Assembly: GCA_013400975.1 (NCBI GenBank)
Contig: WBMZ01003358.1
Span: forward strand, 61,516 to 125,515
DNA: 64,000 bases
From: Atrichornis clamosus
Taxonomy: Eukaryota; Chordata; Aves; Passeriformes; Menuridae
Direction of reading: 5' to 3'
Within the stretch, counting starts at the first letter, position 1, and the number at the start of each line of letters is the position of its first letter. Shown piece after piece: positions 24,320 to 36,651 of the stretch. Under the pieces are notes generated by a model. That model saw only the letters and a list, made by a program, of their open reading frames with translations, did not search any database and had not been told where the DNA came from. The position numbers and the translations under genes were made by a program.

Positions 24320-27300
24320 AGAAAGCTACAAAAATTAATTTAAAAAAAGGTAGATAATATGCTAGGGTGAGGGGAAGTATAGTTTGGGGGAGAGAGAACT
24401 CTTTTCTTTGGTAAATATGGAGAAAATTCAAGGGAATGCTTCTGTGAAACTTTTGTTGGCAAACATTCCTCCAATGTGAAGGAGAGTATCTCTGACAAGT
24501 CAAGATCTTCATAAATCTAATCTCCACAAACATTTATGTTTGCACAGCAGGATCTGAGTTACAGTTTATCCATTAGAATTTTTTAATCTGTCATCCCATA
24601 TTTTAGATTATCACATCAATCACACTAATTTCTGCAACCAGAAATGAGTCTCCTTCTCCAACAGACACTGCTCCAAAAACATCCTTGTTCCAAGGTAATT
24701 CTTGTTTCTGAGAAAGACATAGGACAGAGCTATATGTAACAGTTTGTCCACCATCGTTGAACTAATGATAACTTTTAACCCACATATGCTAGGAAAAATT
24801 GCTAAAAGTTATTAAGGAAATTTTGCTTCTCATCTCCAGAGCGTGCTCACCAATGATGCTGGGCACATTGCGCTTGCAAAGCAAATCACTATAGTGATCA
24901 ACTTCAGAACAACCTGCTCTGTCATGCAGGCCAGAAGAAGCTGCTCTTCAACATTTAATACCTACCCAGGATTACCTACCCAAGATGTTCTCATTTTGCA
25001 TGACCCCTGAAGCACAGAATGTGCTACCATAATCCAAGGTGTGGCATCAGATTTTGCTAACTAAAATCACTCTAAAGAGCAGTTGAATCCATCAGTCTGT
25101 TTAATTACAGACCTGACTGCTGTAGCAGGAATTGTTTCCATAGGTTACTGTTAATACTGTCAGTCTTGGGACATACCTTGTGCACTATCAGTGTATATCA
25201 TACCAACAAACCTTTACCCTGCCCATAGATATACATGAACACTTGCAAAGATATATTAAAAAAATCTTCCCAAGGACAATTACAACATATATGCATACAG
25301 AATTGTTTGGTTGATCTTACGAAGTGTTAAAAGTGTTAATAATCTTCAGACATGAGATTCATGTGTGTTCATGTTTAATTTGTGCATGTTTAATTTTTGC
25401 CAGTTTGCCAACAAAGATATAAGTGAGAATTTAGTTCAGAAAGTGCAACCCAGACCATAAACGATGAGACTGGTGTCCTCAAAAACAAGAGATTTTGAAG
25501 TCTACTCAGTGAAACTGCTGCTGTGGTAACTGGCTGCAAGATATCCAAGGCTGATTGCTGAAATATTTAATTAAGTGGAGATAGATCTGTTGGTTTGCTT
25601 TGAAGGCTATATCGAGATCTATAGGTGAAGGAAGCTATACGAGAGTTATGTCCCTGCAGTGTTTCTATTTTACCTGAAGGGGACTCACCATCATCTTTCT
25701 TGAAACACACATAAGAATTCACAATCTCTGCAAAAAACACCACACAGGAGAAATTAACTGGCATTAATCATTGCACAAGCCAGTAATATGAAGCCTCACT
25801 TCTGGATCCAAAGGCAAGCCTAGCTTTATGAAGGTAACAGTTCCAAGATCATTTCAGGCCCTCTCTTGACATCCTGTATTTGAAGATTCATCACACACAA
25901 ATCAGTAACGCAAAATACCACCATTTTTTCTCAGGCCTAAGCCTTTCACCTTCTCCTTGTAATTGTCTCTCTGTGGTTCAGAGAAGGTCTGAAGGACCCA
26001 ATTTATCCTGGGTAGGCTCAAAACACTAGACATGCTAGACTAGATAAAAGCCACAAGTCACCAGATTCTTCAAACCTCCATGTATTCAGTCAGCTAGAAC
26101 TGAGAAGAGAGTCCATTATATTTTAAATTGTACCACAGTTCATTACCAAACGTGGTGAGATTTCTCTTTTTTTTGCCTTTGTTTCTGTCAAAAGTTGCTA
26201 TTAGCAGAATTTTTCATATGTGCCTTCACACGTCAAAGCCTCCTTATACAGTAATTAATTTTTTTGCTTTCTGGTGTCTATTTCCCCCCAAAGGTCTACC
26301 CCACTGATACCTAACCACAGGAAAAGGTTTTTGAAAACATGCACATTGATCAGGCCACAGCAAGCTCATGACAGCACATTAGCGAGAAACGAAAGCCAAT
26401 ACAAGTATGAGACAGAAGAGTCATCCTCTGTGGTCATCATCTACATTAGGCTGCAAAGACTCCTAAACATTATTTTTAAAAAGCCAAATCATTAGCATTA
26501 TGAATCATTTAATGCTAGATTTTTATGTATAAGAACTTATATTCCTGTAGTGTGCAGAGCAGAATGCTGGAGACTCAGATTTTTCAGTTTTCTCTGTGTT
26601 TTAGCTTCCTGGTTTGAATTTTCCCCAGAGAGTAGTAATTACAATGAGTATTAAAAGTTTCAGAGGCAGAAAATACTGTTTATCTCTACAACTAACTTTC
26701 TCTCTTCAAAAAAAATTCAACTGACCAAGTATATGTACTCTCTAAATTAAATATACACATAAACATTCTATATGAAAGTCCAATGACAAGTTGTGGAGAA
26801 CTTATTTCATGCAAATCTTCCATACTCTGTCCTGAACCTTCTCCCCTAATCCAAAATTCAGTTTATTTACCCTCTTAGCTGTGGTGCTCCTTCTCTATGA
26901 AGATAAGCCAGAAGTTACTTTCTTCTGTGTCTAAAATTTTGTGGAGTTAAACAATTAAGGAGGTTTGCAGGAATGGCTTCAGATCTGCACAATGGGATAT
27001 GTAACTATACTTTCTAACCAGAAAAAGGTGAAATGTCACTGAAAGGAAACTTCACTATACAGAAAAACTTCTATTTCTAAAATCTAGATTTGTCATTACT
27101 TTTGAAAATTTTACAAAGCCTTTCTGAATCTAACCAAGTAAAATAACTCAAAAAAATTAAGGCATTTAATTGCAGTATTTGATGAATTACAACACTTCTG
27201 AAACACAGTAAATATTTTTCTTCTTTAACATTAGTAGTTGGCATTGTGCAGCAAGTGAGTAACAGGTGAAATCATCTCTGTAACCCATTTCAGGCTTTTC

Positions 27301-29850
27301 TTCTCTTGTGAGTAATTCATCTACCCCAAATTCATTCTGGTTGCCCTTACAATTCTCATCACCTACGTCATAGACTCATGTACATAACAGGCTTTTTTGT
27401 TAGGGGAAATTAAATTTCGTTACACCATTTTGTTATTTTGCCTGGGTATTAGTGAATATCACTGACTTTTGATAAGACTTTGGCTCTCACATGTCTGTGT
27501 CAATTCTCAAAATGAGTCTCAGGAAGTAATAAGTAGTCAGTACTGTCACATCAAACCCCTCAATTAACAAGTAGGTGAGTGGAATCAAACATGGTATTCC
27601 TGATGCCTGTATTCATTTGTCATCAAAGGAAAACAACACTGTGATTTATTCTTCAGATTCCCCATTTTCAAATCACTTGATTATTCACACTCGCTTATGC
27701 TCATTCATTTCTAGGGTATTTTATGGAGCAAATTAATCTACGCCCCTACAGATGAAACCAGAGTCAGTGCTGGCGACAGTTTTCTCCAGTTACCTTTCCC
27801 TACAAGTAAGAGCCACAAGATTCCACCCTCTCTGCATGTCTTGCACTGCCATGTACCCAGCGTACCCCCTGCCCATTCCTCAGCACAACCCTATACGATT
27901 TGTAGGGTTCTGAAACAAGACATGAAAGAAAATTAATGTTTTAGGGCCACCAATTCATAAGATGGGGGCCAAAGGAGAGACAGGTAAAGTACTAGGAGTT
28001 AACCACACTGAAAGAGCTGGAATACTGTCTGTGCAGAGGTTATGAGAACCCTAGAAATAGCCCTGAGCAGGTATCTCTTAGCTACTTTGTATTATTCTGT
28101 AACAATTGCTGGAAGTGGTAGATGCACTGAGTTTACCACTGAAGATGCAGACTGTACCAACTTACCATTCAGTGTGCCTGGAAATGTTTGCTGTATTGGA
28201 ACACACCTTTCCAGATGGAATAGGTATTTTCACAGACCTTCACATCACCACTTTTTGCTTTGCTATATCCAACCTCTTGGACCATTGGAAGCTAAGAAGG
28301 ATTTCTCTGCTAATACATTGAAGTGAAAATATGACTGAATTAAGAAGACAGTTGAAATACATCTTTATTTGTGATGGATAACACCAATCCCATCAAAGGC
28401 CTCAACAATCATTACGTAAAATCTTCAAAACAGCTTGTCTCTGGGATGGGAGATGAATAGCAGACACAGAACACCAAATCATGTCCAAATAGTGTTGCTC
28501 TAACTTGAGAGATTTGAGACATCTTTCCTTCCATTCAATGCTAAGGACCACACTTTAACAAAGCTGCTTGAACCAGGCCACCCTACCAGCAGAAGTTCCA
28601 GACCTGGAGTTTCTAGCACAGGTCACCTGTCAGACCTTAGTGACCTCTTGTCCTCTTCTGAATTGGCATTTGGACTGAGGCTGCCAGCACGCAGTGATGT
28701 GTTTCCTGCATGCAATCAATAAGTCTAGCAGGGAAGATCAGTTTTGTAGTGCATACACTGCAGGGCCATTAACTCCAGCACGGGACCTGCTGGATGTCAG
28801 AGTCCTCCCTCAAACCAGGGTCACAGGCACTGGACTCCATGATCCCATTCCCTAAACCAGTATTCCAATATGAAATGGGAAATAGATACAATATATCCCT
28901 GAGGAATAAGATCTTAAAAATTACATTCGCATTTCCTTGAGTATCAAAGAAACAGATGATGCAGCAAAAATAAGAAAAGGGAGATCTGAATTATTATAGG
29001 AATATTTTATGAAAAAAATTAGCTTCAGTCTTTAACCAAGATTCAGACAAAGGCTCAGATCAGCTCACACAGGATAATAATATCTTCACCAATTCCTAGT
29101 AATATGCACTTCTTCACAACATTCACTGAGATGAATGCTCTGATGCCAGTTTTTTGTTTGTTCTGTAATTCTGTATTAACAGTAATGTGGAAATTGAGCT
29201 GATGTTTTCATCAATCACTCAAGATTAGTAAATTCTTTCTCTCCCATGTCTGTGAAATCTACTCTTTCACGCACAGTCTGTGTTACTCTTCTTCAAAACC
29301 CGGTGGCAATGAGAAAAAATGTCTTAGAAAAACATAACTGGAAAATAGAAGTATTTCTCCTTTATACATTCTAGCTTTATTACAGCTGGTCTTCTGTGTT
29401 GAGAGGCGTTTTCTGTATGATTTATACAGACAACTTGGCAGAAAGTTAATTACATTGCTTGGATCTGTGTCCCTCTAAAATAAGTGCAGACATTTCTGTG
29501 GAAAACTGGTTGTGTATAATAAGAAGTAATATTTTGGCCCACAGAGAGACCACACACATTCACTTGTATGTGAGAAGATTTTATTCTCAGTGGATCCCAT
29601 TCCTTTATACTAGAAGAAGACATAAAGTAAATTACTTACTATATTTAAGATTAGCAGATTTTCATATGGGTTTATCCAGGACTGACTTTTGAATGGTTTT
29701 TGGATGCCTTTAGGTTTTGGTAATCCCACAATGTATTGCAAAGGCCCCCATACCACAATTTAGGAAAGGACTGCAGTCCTTGATGTAGAACTGAATATAT
29801 TAGCTCTAACTCAATTCCTTCTTGTAAGTTACAGTATAAATCTAGGTTTA
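24320..29850. other. Large CDC20B intron, part 1
   Basis: AT-rich DNA with many short homopolymer runs. The less conserved CDC20B N-terminal exons may be hidden here, but I could not identify them. A minus-strand stretch at 25567-25764 with a WD-like GH...R segment behind a TTTTTGCAG acceptor is considered and rejected below. Confidence 0.35.
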
Positions 29851-29859
29851 TATAAAATC

Positions 29860-30612
29860 CCTAAGAACCTATGAGGTTCAACTGGGCAACATAGGTAGGG
29901 CAATCTCCAGTATCAACCCAAGCTGGGGGGTGAAGAGATCAAGAGCAGCCCTGCCAAGAAGGATTTGGGGATAACAATGGATGAAAAGCTGGACGTGAGC
30001 TGCAAATGGGCACTCACAGAAAACCAACTGTATCCTGGGCTGCATAAAAACCATGTGGCCAGCAGATCAAGGGAGGTGATTCTGCCTCTCTGTTCCACAC
30101 CAGTGAGACCACACCTGAAGTGCTGCATCCAGCTCTGGGGCCTTCAACACAAGAAAAACCTTTTGGAGTGGGCCACAGAAATGCTCAGAGGGCTGGAGCA
30201 CTCTTCTCTGAGGACAGGCTGAGAGAGCTGTGGTTGTTCAGCATGGAGGAGAGAAGGCTCTGGGAAGTTCTTATCGCAGCCTTTCAATACTTACACGGGG
30301 CTGATAAGAAAGAGAAGCACAGAATTTTTAGCAGGGCCTGTTGTGATAGGACAAGAGATAATGGTTTTAAACTAAAGGAGGGGAGATAAATACTAGACAT
30401 AAGGAAGAGATTTTTTACAATGATGATGGTGAAGCAGTGCCGTAGGTTGCCCAGAGAGGTGGTGGATGTCCCATCCCTAGAAACATTCAAGGCCAGGTTG
30501 GACAGAGCTCTGAGCAATTTGATCGAGTTGAAAATGTCCCTGGTCATTAGAGGGGGTTTGGACTAGAAGATTTTTGAAAGTCCCATCCAACCCAAACCAT
30601 TCTATGACTCCA
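29860..30612 (+). mobile_element. CR1 LINE 3' fragment, about 750 bp
   Basis: Plus-strand CR1. It contains the aagaaggatttgggg segment, the tatcctgggctgcataaaa segment, the reverse-transcriptase 3' end and 3'UTR (ggtggtggatgtcccatccc, then ggccaggttggacagagctctgagca). It ends in ccattctatgactc, the CR1 terminal repeat. Stops and indels break all frames. It is the longest CR1 copy in the window and lies in the large CDC20B intron. Confidence 0.93.
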
Positions 30613-30619
30613 TCTGAAG

Positions 30620-33600
30620 AGAATAACATGTACTCATCTTCTAAAAGATGTTTCATTATAAGAAAAATTATTTTAAGTACATTACTTCATAGAAAGTGCT
30701 TATCATCTCACAGAAAATTTAAAAAAAAAAAGAAGTAATATTCAATATCTCTGTTGGCTAGATTCATCTAAGATTATTAAACCAATTGAGTTGTGTATCT
30801 TAAAAGTTCTAAAATTCACTAATTATCCGATCAGTTGATGGAGCGGGGCAGAAAGAAAGAAAGCACTGCTGCTGAAAGGAAGATTTTCAAGACTATTACA
30901 CTAATTAAGAAAATAAAATGTTTGTCCCAAGAATCATGTTTCCCAGAATGATATAAAAGCAGGGTCTCCTTCCAACATTAGAGATGTTCAAGAGTATAAT
31001 TATTACAAAGTATCAGTCAACAAGACTATTAGCCCATGTGTTCTGACATCGCCTCCTTTTCTTAGAAGTTCAGCTTAACACATCCACAGAAACTTCTCAA
31101 CATATAAATTAAAGATTATACTATGCTATAAAAAAATATATTAGCTATGCATCTCTGAAGCAATCTAACTCAATAGTTATGGCCAAAGGAGTAATTATGT
31201 GAAAACAGCTATTAACGTCTTCAGCACTGGCCTTGCAACTGTTGCAATCCAGGGAAGGAGAGAACAAGAAAAACTGTAATCACTGACTAAAAGGTTCCAA
31301 CTTAATAAATGAACAGTCACAGGGAGATAGCAGTAAAGTAGAGAAGAGGTTTTGAGTGTCATATTATGGTAATAGATTTTCTAACAGAAGTACCAATGCT
31401 TCGCATAAGAAGTCAATTTTGAAATTAATGAAAAGAAACATGTGGGTAGCTGGAGCATAGGTTTATGTTCCAAAAAGCAATGGATAATGCCTAAAAAAGA
31501 AAAAAAGAAAAAAAGATAATGTGACAGTGTTCACTAGGAAAAGTAAACTGATTAAATATACAGCAATAGAAAATAACACCTAAATAGGAAGTGTTCTGAA
31601 GTCTTTTTTTCACATGTAAAGCAGATTCCATATGTTCTTTCATCCTTGACCAAGAATCTGACCACCTGCTGTCACAACAATATTCTCAGAAAGCCACTTT
31701 TTGGCAAATAATTCATAGCATCTCATTCTGTCTACGTGACAAAATGAACAGCTACATCCTGCAGAAGTGAAGCAATTATCTTCTTCACACACCGTGCTTC
31801 TTAAAGCAAGTGGAAAACTGAGTCACCCACGCTCTTCATGCGTATTTCTTACAATAACTTATGGGTAAGAAACCCATCTTGAGGGCTTCATTGGTTTAGT
31901 TTCAATTTTAGTTTGCAGAATGATAGCCTCAAGAAAGAGGAGAGAAGTTGAATCAAGTAAATGACAAAAATTTCTCCCGACTTTTCACTAGCAGACATTT
32001 CCTAAATGGACCTTCTCATATTACAGTTATCCATGTCAATAAGATAATATCCTCATAAGAGATTCCAGGCCAAAGACGAGATAAGAAAACACATCAGCAA
32101 AGCAAATATGCTGTATGTGCATTTGAATACTGCATTACTCACCCCTTTCTTTTCTGTTTCAGTTGTCCTGTTTTTCCTTCCTTCCAAACCTGTTGCAGCA
32201 TGACTGCTATGTATAGTCACAATAGTTTTTGTGATAGAGAGTTTCTTAGACACCTGAGGTGTTACTGGAAAAACAATTTTTATGGAAACAATTCCTTATA
32301 AAAACATGCACAGGGATATTTGTCAAGTGCTTTTCAGAATAGCACTGATTACATGTTAGCAGTCATTGGAAAGCAGATCTGACACACTAAGTGGGACAAT
32401 GAAAATACTGACATATGAAGCAGTCGCCCTGCCTTCCTCTCATCAGTGAAGAAAAAGAGACATTTCTACAGCACTATTCGTCTTATCCTAAACAAGATGT
32501 CTAAAAAAGATCAGATGGATGATTCCCTTTATAAAGAATGCCTGTTGACTACTGCATCTCATATACAGTCTTAGATTTATTGACTAGTTACACAAAACCC
32601 TATTGAATAAAAAGTTAATATCAGATTTCCCAGAACTACATAGGCTTTCACCACTGCTTGTGACAGCAACATGCAGGACTTTCTGTTCTAGATACTGAGG
32701 AAGGAAAGACTTCACACTATTTTGCAACCGGAGTTTCCTAGACCTGGATATGCATTTCTGAAAAGCTCTGGTGCTCTCCTTAGCAGAAAAGAGAATTGCG
32801 CTTTCTGACCAACATCGTAGGAACATATCCCAAATGAAGGAGCATGTTTTATTTGCTCTCTAAACGTATCAATTATTAATCAAGAATTCAACTTTATTTA
32901 GTTCCCTGCATCTTCCAGGAAGCTCTTTGTGGACATGCAAACCCTTCCTCGCTCTCCCCTAGCACTGCTGGAAGCTGGAGTCAGCACTCTCTAAGCTCAT
33001 TCAACGCTTCATCAGCTCCCTCTGTTGCTGACGGGGAGAAACAGCCTCCCCTAGATTCAGCTCTCCTCCAGACCAAGTCAGAGTGCTGGAAGTTTGACGT
33101 ACACTCTGAATGGCCCTACGGATTATCTCTCCTAAGGTGAGTTGAGTGGTCGCTGTCCCTTTGTCCGTATATGAAGCCTTAGGCATTGGAGGAGAAACAA
33201 CAACACAAGGCAAGCTCCTCCTCCAACGAGTGTACACTACACCAAATCCAGACCTGCAGACTGATCCGAGTTCTGCAGTTACAGCTGGGTCTGCAGGAGC
33301 TCATATTAGGCAAAGCAGAAGGAAATGAGTGAGAGGGGCCTGTGTGAGCTCTCCTGCTGTCCTGTCTGTTGATGACAGCTGATCTGGATGTGAAGGTACC
33401 AGAACAGACCCTCTGCCCTCTTACAGTCCAGTGAAACTTCAACCCATTCCCATATATCCCCACCACAGAGGCAAAAGAGGCTGGTATGCCACAGGCATTG
33501 TCTGGCTAGAGATGAGACCTTCTTTTTTCTCCTTCCTTTCACCCTCCTCAATGTCAGCTGTCTGTACAACCTGCTGCCCTAGGCTGTCTGCACACTGGTA

Positions 33601-33640
33601 AGGGGAACCTTGGGCCCAGCCTTCCTCTCATGACAGCAGC
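30620..33640. other. Large CDC20B intron, part 2
   Basis: No gene I can name. Two minus-strand open frames, 32584-32826 and 33001-33237, have balanced composition and could hide fast-evolving N-terminal CDC20B exons, but similarity is too weak to assign them. A small (aaag)n-like tract lies at about 31495-31516. Confidence 0.35.
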
Positions 33641-33651
33641 ATGCTCCTACT

Positions 33652-34120
33652 GAAAAAATCACAGGATCAACTAGGTTGGAAAAGACCTCTGAGATCATCA
33701 TGTCTAACCTGCCACCGAACACCACCTTGTCAAACAGACCTCGGCACGGGGTGCCACGTCCGGTCATTCGTTAAGCACTTCCAGGCGTGGTGACACCACC
33801 ACACCCCTGGACAGACCATTCCCATGTCTAATCACCTTTTCCGTGAAGAAATTCCTTTTAATGTCGAACCTAAACCTAATATCTTGAGGCTATTTCCTCT
33901 CATCCTGTCACTGGTTGCCTGGGAGGAGAGAGTGATTCCCACCTGGCCACAGCCTCCTTTCAGACCGGTGTAGAGAGTGATAAGGTCACCCCTAAGCCTC
34001 CTTTTCTCCAGGCTAAACACCCCCAGCTCCCTCAGCCGCTCCTCACAGGACTTGTGCTCCAGACCCTTCCTCAGCTTTGTTGCCCTTCTCTGTACTTGCT
34101 CCAGTACTTCAGCGTAAATT
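33652..34120 (-). mobile_element. CR1 LINE 3' fragment
   Basis: The + strand opens with aaatcacaggatcaactaggttggaaaagacctctgagatcatc, the reverse complement of a CR1 3' end. It continues through the typical tccccaggcgtgg-like, cctaatctaaacct-like and ctccctcagccgctcctcacagg segments, ending near ttgcccttctctgtacttgctcc. It is a minus-strand copy of about 470 bp with no intact frame. It closely resembles the copy at 47.3 kb. Confidence 0.93.
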
Positions 34121-34194
34121 AAAAAAACATGAGAGCATGCTGGCCTGGAGCTTTCTCTCGCCTGGGCAGCCTGCAGCATCTGTGCACTGCCAGA

Positions 34195-34565
34195 ATCCCG
34201 GCAGTGGGAGACGGGAAACATCAGTGCTCACCGCGCACTAGCTCCCCGCCTCAGGCTGTTTCAGAAATCCCTGCCGAAGGCCATGCTCTCTCCGCACGGA
34301 CGTGTTTCTCTGCGTGCTGACCGGGCGCGCTGCTGTGCTGGCGGCTGCTGCCATCGTGTGCCGGCAGCGCAGCGCTCCCGCTCCTCCGACGCGGAGCGCT
34401 TCCAGCGGGAGCACCTGGCCCTTCCGAGCCTGGAACGTGTACCAGCGAGAGGACAAAACACCAAGATTAGCCACGGGTTAAGGTCATCCCGACCCTTCGC
34501 GCTGTTCATTTGCCGTGTCCTTGCCGAGGAACAACAGCCGCGGATGCGTGGCTGAGGATGGCTCC
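34195..34565. other. GC-rich, CpG-dense island without an assigned gene
   Basis: About 370 bp of GC-rich, CpG-dense sequence in an otherwise AT-rich intron, next to a CR1 copy and about 2.1 kb before GPX8. Overlapping open frames on both strands are what GC-rich DNA gives by chance. It could be a promoter or enhancer, for example an alternative 5' end for GPX8, or a decayed one. Confidence 0.5.
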
Positions 34566-36651
34566 GGCAGTCAGTCAAGCGGGTGAAGACAGAGCAGGGG
34601 GGGGCAAACAGTGCGAAACAAATGTTTCTGATCAGATAAATACACCTGAATCTGCTGTGGCACAGAAAGACTGTGGCAAGGAAAAGAAAAAAACCAGCCT
34701 AAATTCGTGTCACTCCTGCGCTAAAGCTACATCACTGGCCTTTGCGGGACCCGAGGCACCTTCAGCCACGTAGCTGTGTAGGCTATGGGTCTAGTTGTTC
34801 CTGAGAGAGGGACACTGGGAAAATCACGTGTTGTCTGACTGGAACCAGGACGGTTCTCTGATCTTCACCTCAAGAAGCACTTAGATCTCTTCTGATTTCC
34901 AACCTTCTCATCACCACTGCAGCGTGCCACGTCATTATTTCTAATGTTATCTTACACATTTTAATATATTAGAGCATACTAAGTAAAGATTAAATTCCTT
35001 CTTTTTCCATTTACATATGTTCAAATTCATTTATAGAGCAATCTGTGTCAGAAATTCATAAAACATATCTATCAAAACTTGAAAAGTAAGAGACCAGACA
35101 ATATTAAACAACATATTTTGTTTTTCAGATTGATTTTAAGCATTGTTTTAGTTGAGAGTAACAACAGGGGGCACAGATAGAACAATGGTCTTTTCAGCAA
35201 TTATTAGGTACACCAGTAAATATTTATAATATATTGCATTTTGTTTTTGTTACTTAGTTCTGAAATAATATTAGATGCAAATTGTAAACTGCTGAGATGT
35301 AGCTTAGATACTGGGATGTGCATGGATTTTTTTGTAACCAAACACATTCAAATTTGATTTTAAGTCAGCATTGTGCAAGTCACCTGTACTTGCTTGTTGA
35401 GTACAGCTTTGTTAGTTTCAGCACAGAAGCCTGTGTCATTTCTGTTCCCACCACCAAAACACCATGCTCACAGGCCTCTCTGCCAGGCGAAGATGAAGCC
35501 TAACATGTCCTCCCTCAGATACGAATACTGAAATTTCACAGTGTTTCCCAAGCATCTCTCTGTTATGTAGAACTTTGTGAAACTCTCCATATAGTCTTTT
35601 AAACAAAATTAACATGGAATTTAATTATTTAGAGATTATAGTTGAACACATCACTATGATGTTGCATAAACCAATTATATTGGTAGTGGTACTGAAGTCA
35701 CTGAAAAGGAAGAAACAACCAGATTCCAGGTTTACATTCAGAATAGCCCATTCTATTTCCATCCTTTTAAATGCAGCATCTAAGTGCAGCAAAAAATCAG
35801 GGTAATAAAAAAACAACTGAGACAGAAATAATTCTTCAATGTCGGTTTGCACTGGAAGGGAAAGAAAGTAAGCAGAGACTGACAAGCAGCAAAATACCGC
35901 TTGGCTTACACCTGAGATTCTCAGCTAACTCTCTTTTCTGTCATGCAGACCTTCTCAGCAAAGCTCGTTGCCAGGTAGCCAGTAGCAATTAAGAAAGGAA
36001 CCCATTTTCCATTATCATCCCCTCTCTCATTGCAGAAGAACCCACGTTATATTATCTTCCTTTATGACAGACTATTACCAAGGACTTTTTCTCTGCCCCA
36101 TGTGCTGAAAAGGGTTTTACAATGCTGCCTGTGATCCCACAGCTGATGACATGCAGGGCTGAGTACATAAACAGGATGTTTTCAGCCATCCTGCCTTTCT
36201 TCTACCTGAACAGATGGCCTCCAAACTGCTTCTCCAGCTCTGTCTGATAACATTGCTGCCTTCTGCTGAACAGCTCTGCCAGATACACCACAGGGCCCAA
36301 GGGATGTGCTGGAGCTGCACTACAGACCCACAAGAGGCCCCAGCAGCTCTCAAGACAGTGCAGACAAACACTGGAATATCCCACACAGGGCAGTTAAACA
36401 GAGCAAACAGCACCCTTAGATGATGGGAACACCCTTTTCATTCATTTCTTCTTTCGCCCCCACCCCGAGAGATCTCTGTACATTACATAAGATCTCAGAA
36501 GTCAGGCAGGCACTGTGCTATGAAACAGATGTTTCTATAACAGGGACAAAAATGAGCAGCTTGTTCTTTCCGGTCTGAGCTGAGAGTTTCATATTTCAGC
36601 TCCTCCTTCACATTCCAGGCCTGCCCAGGCTCCTCTCCAAAGATTTCAAAA

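Noticed and set aside
25567..25764. Minus-strand frame with GKIETLQGHNSR, a WD-like segment, behind TTTTTGCAG
   Set aside because: It looks like an FZR1/CDC20 blade-2 turn, but that part of CDC20B is already accounted for in the 24.1 and 19.9 kb exons, and the flanking residues do not align.
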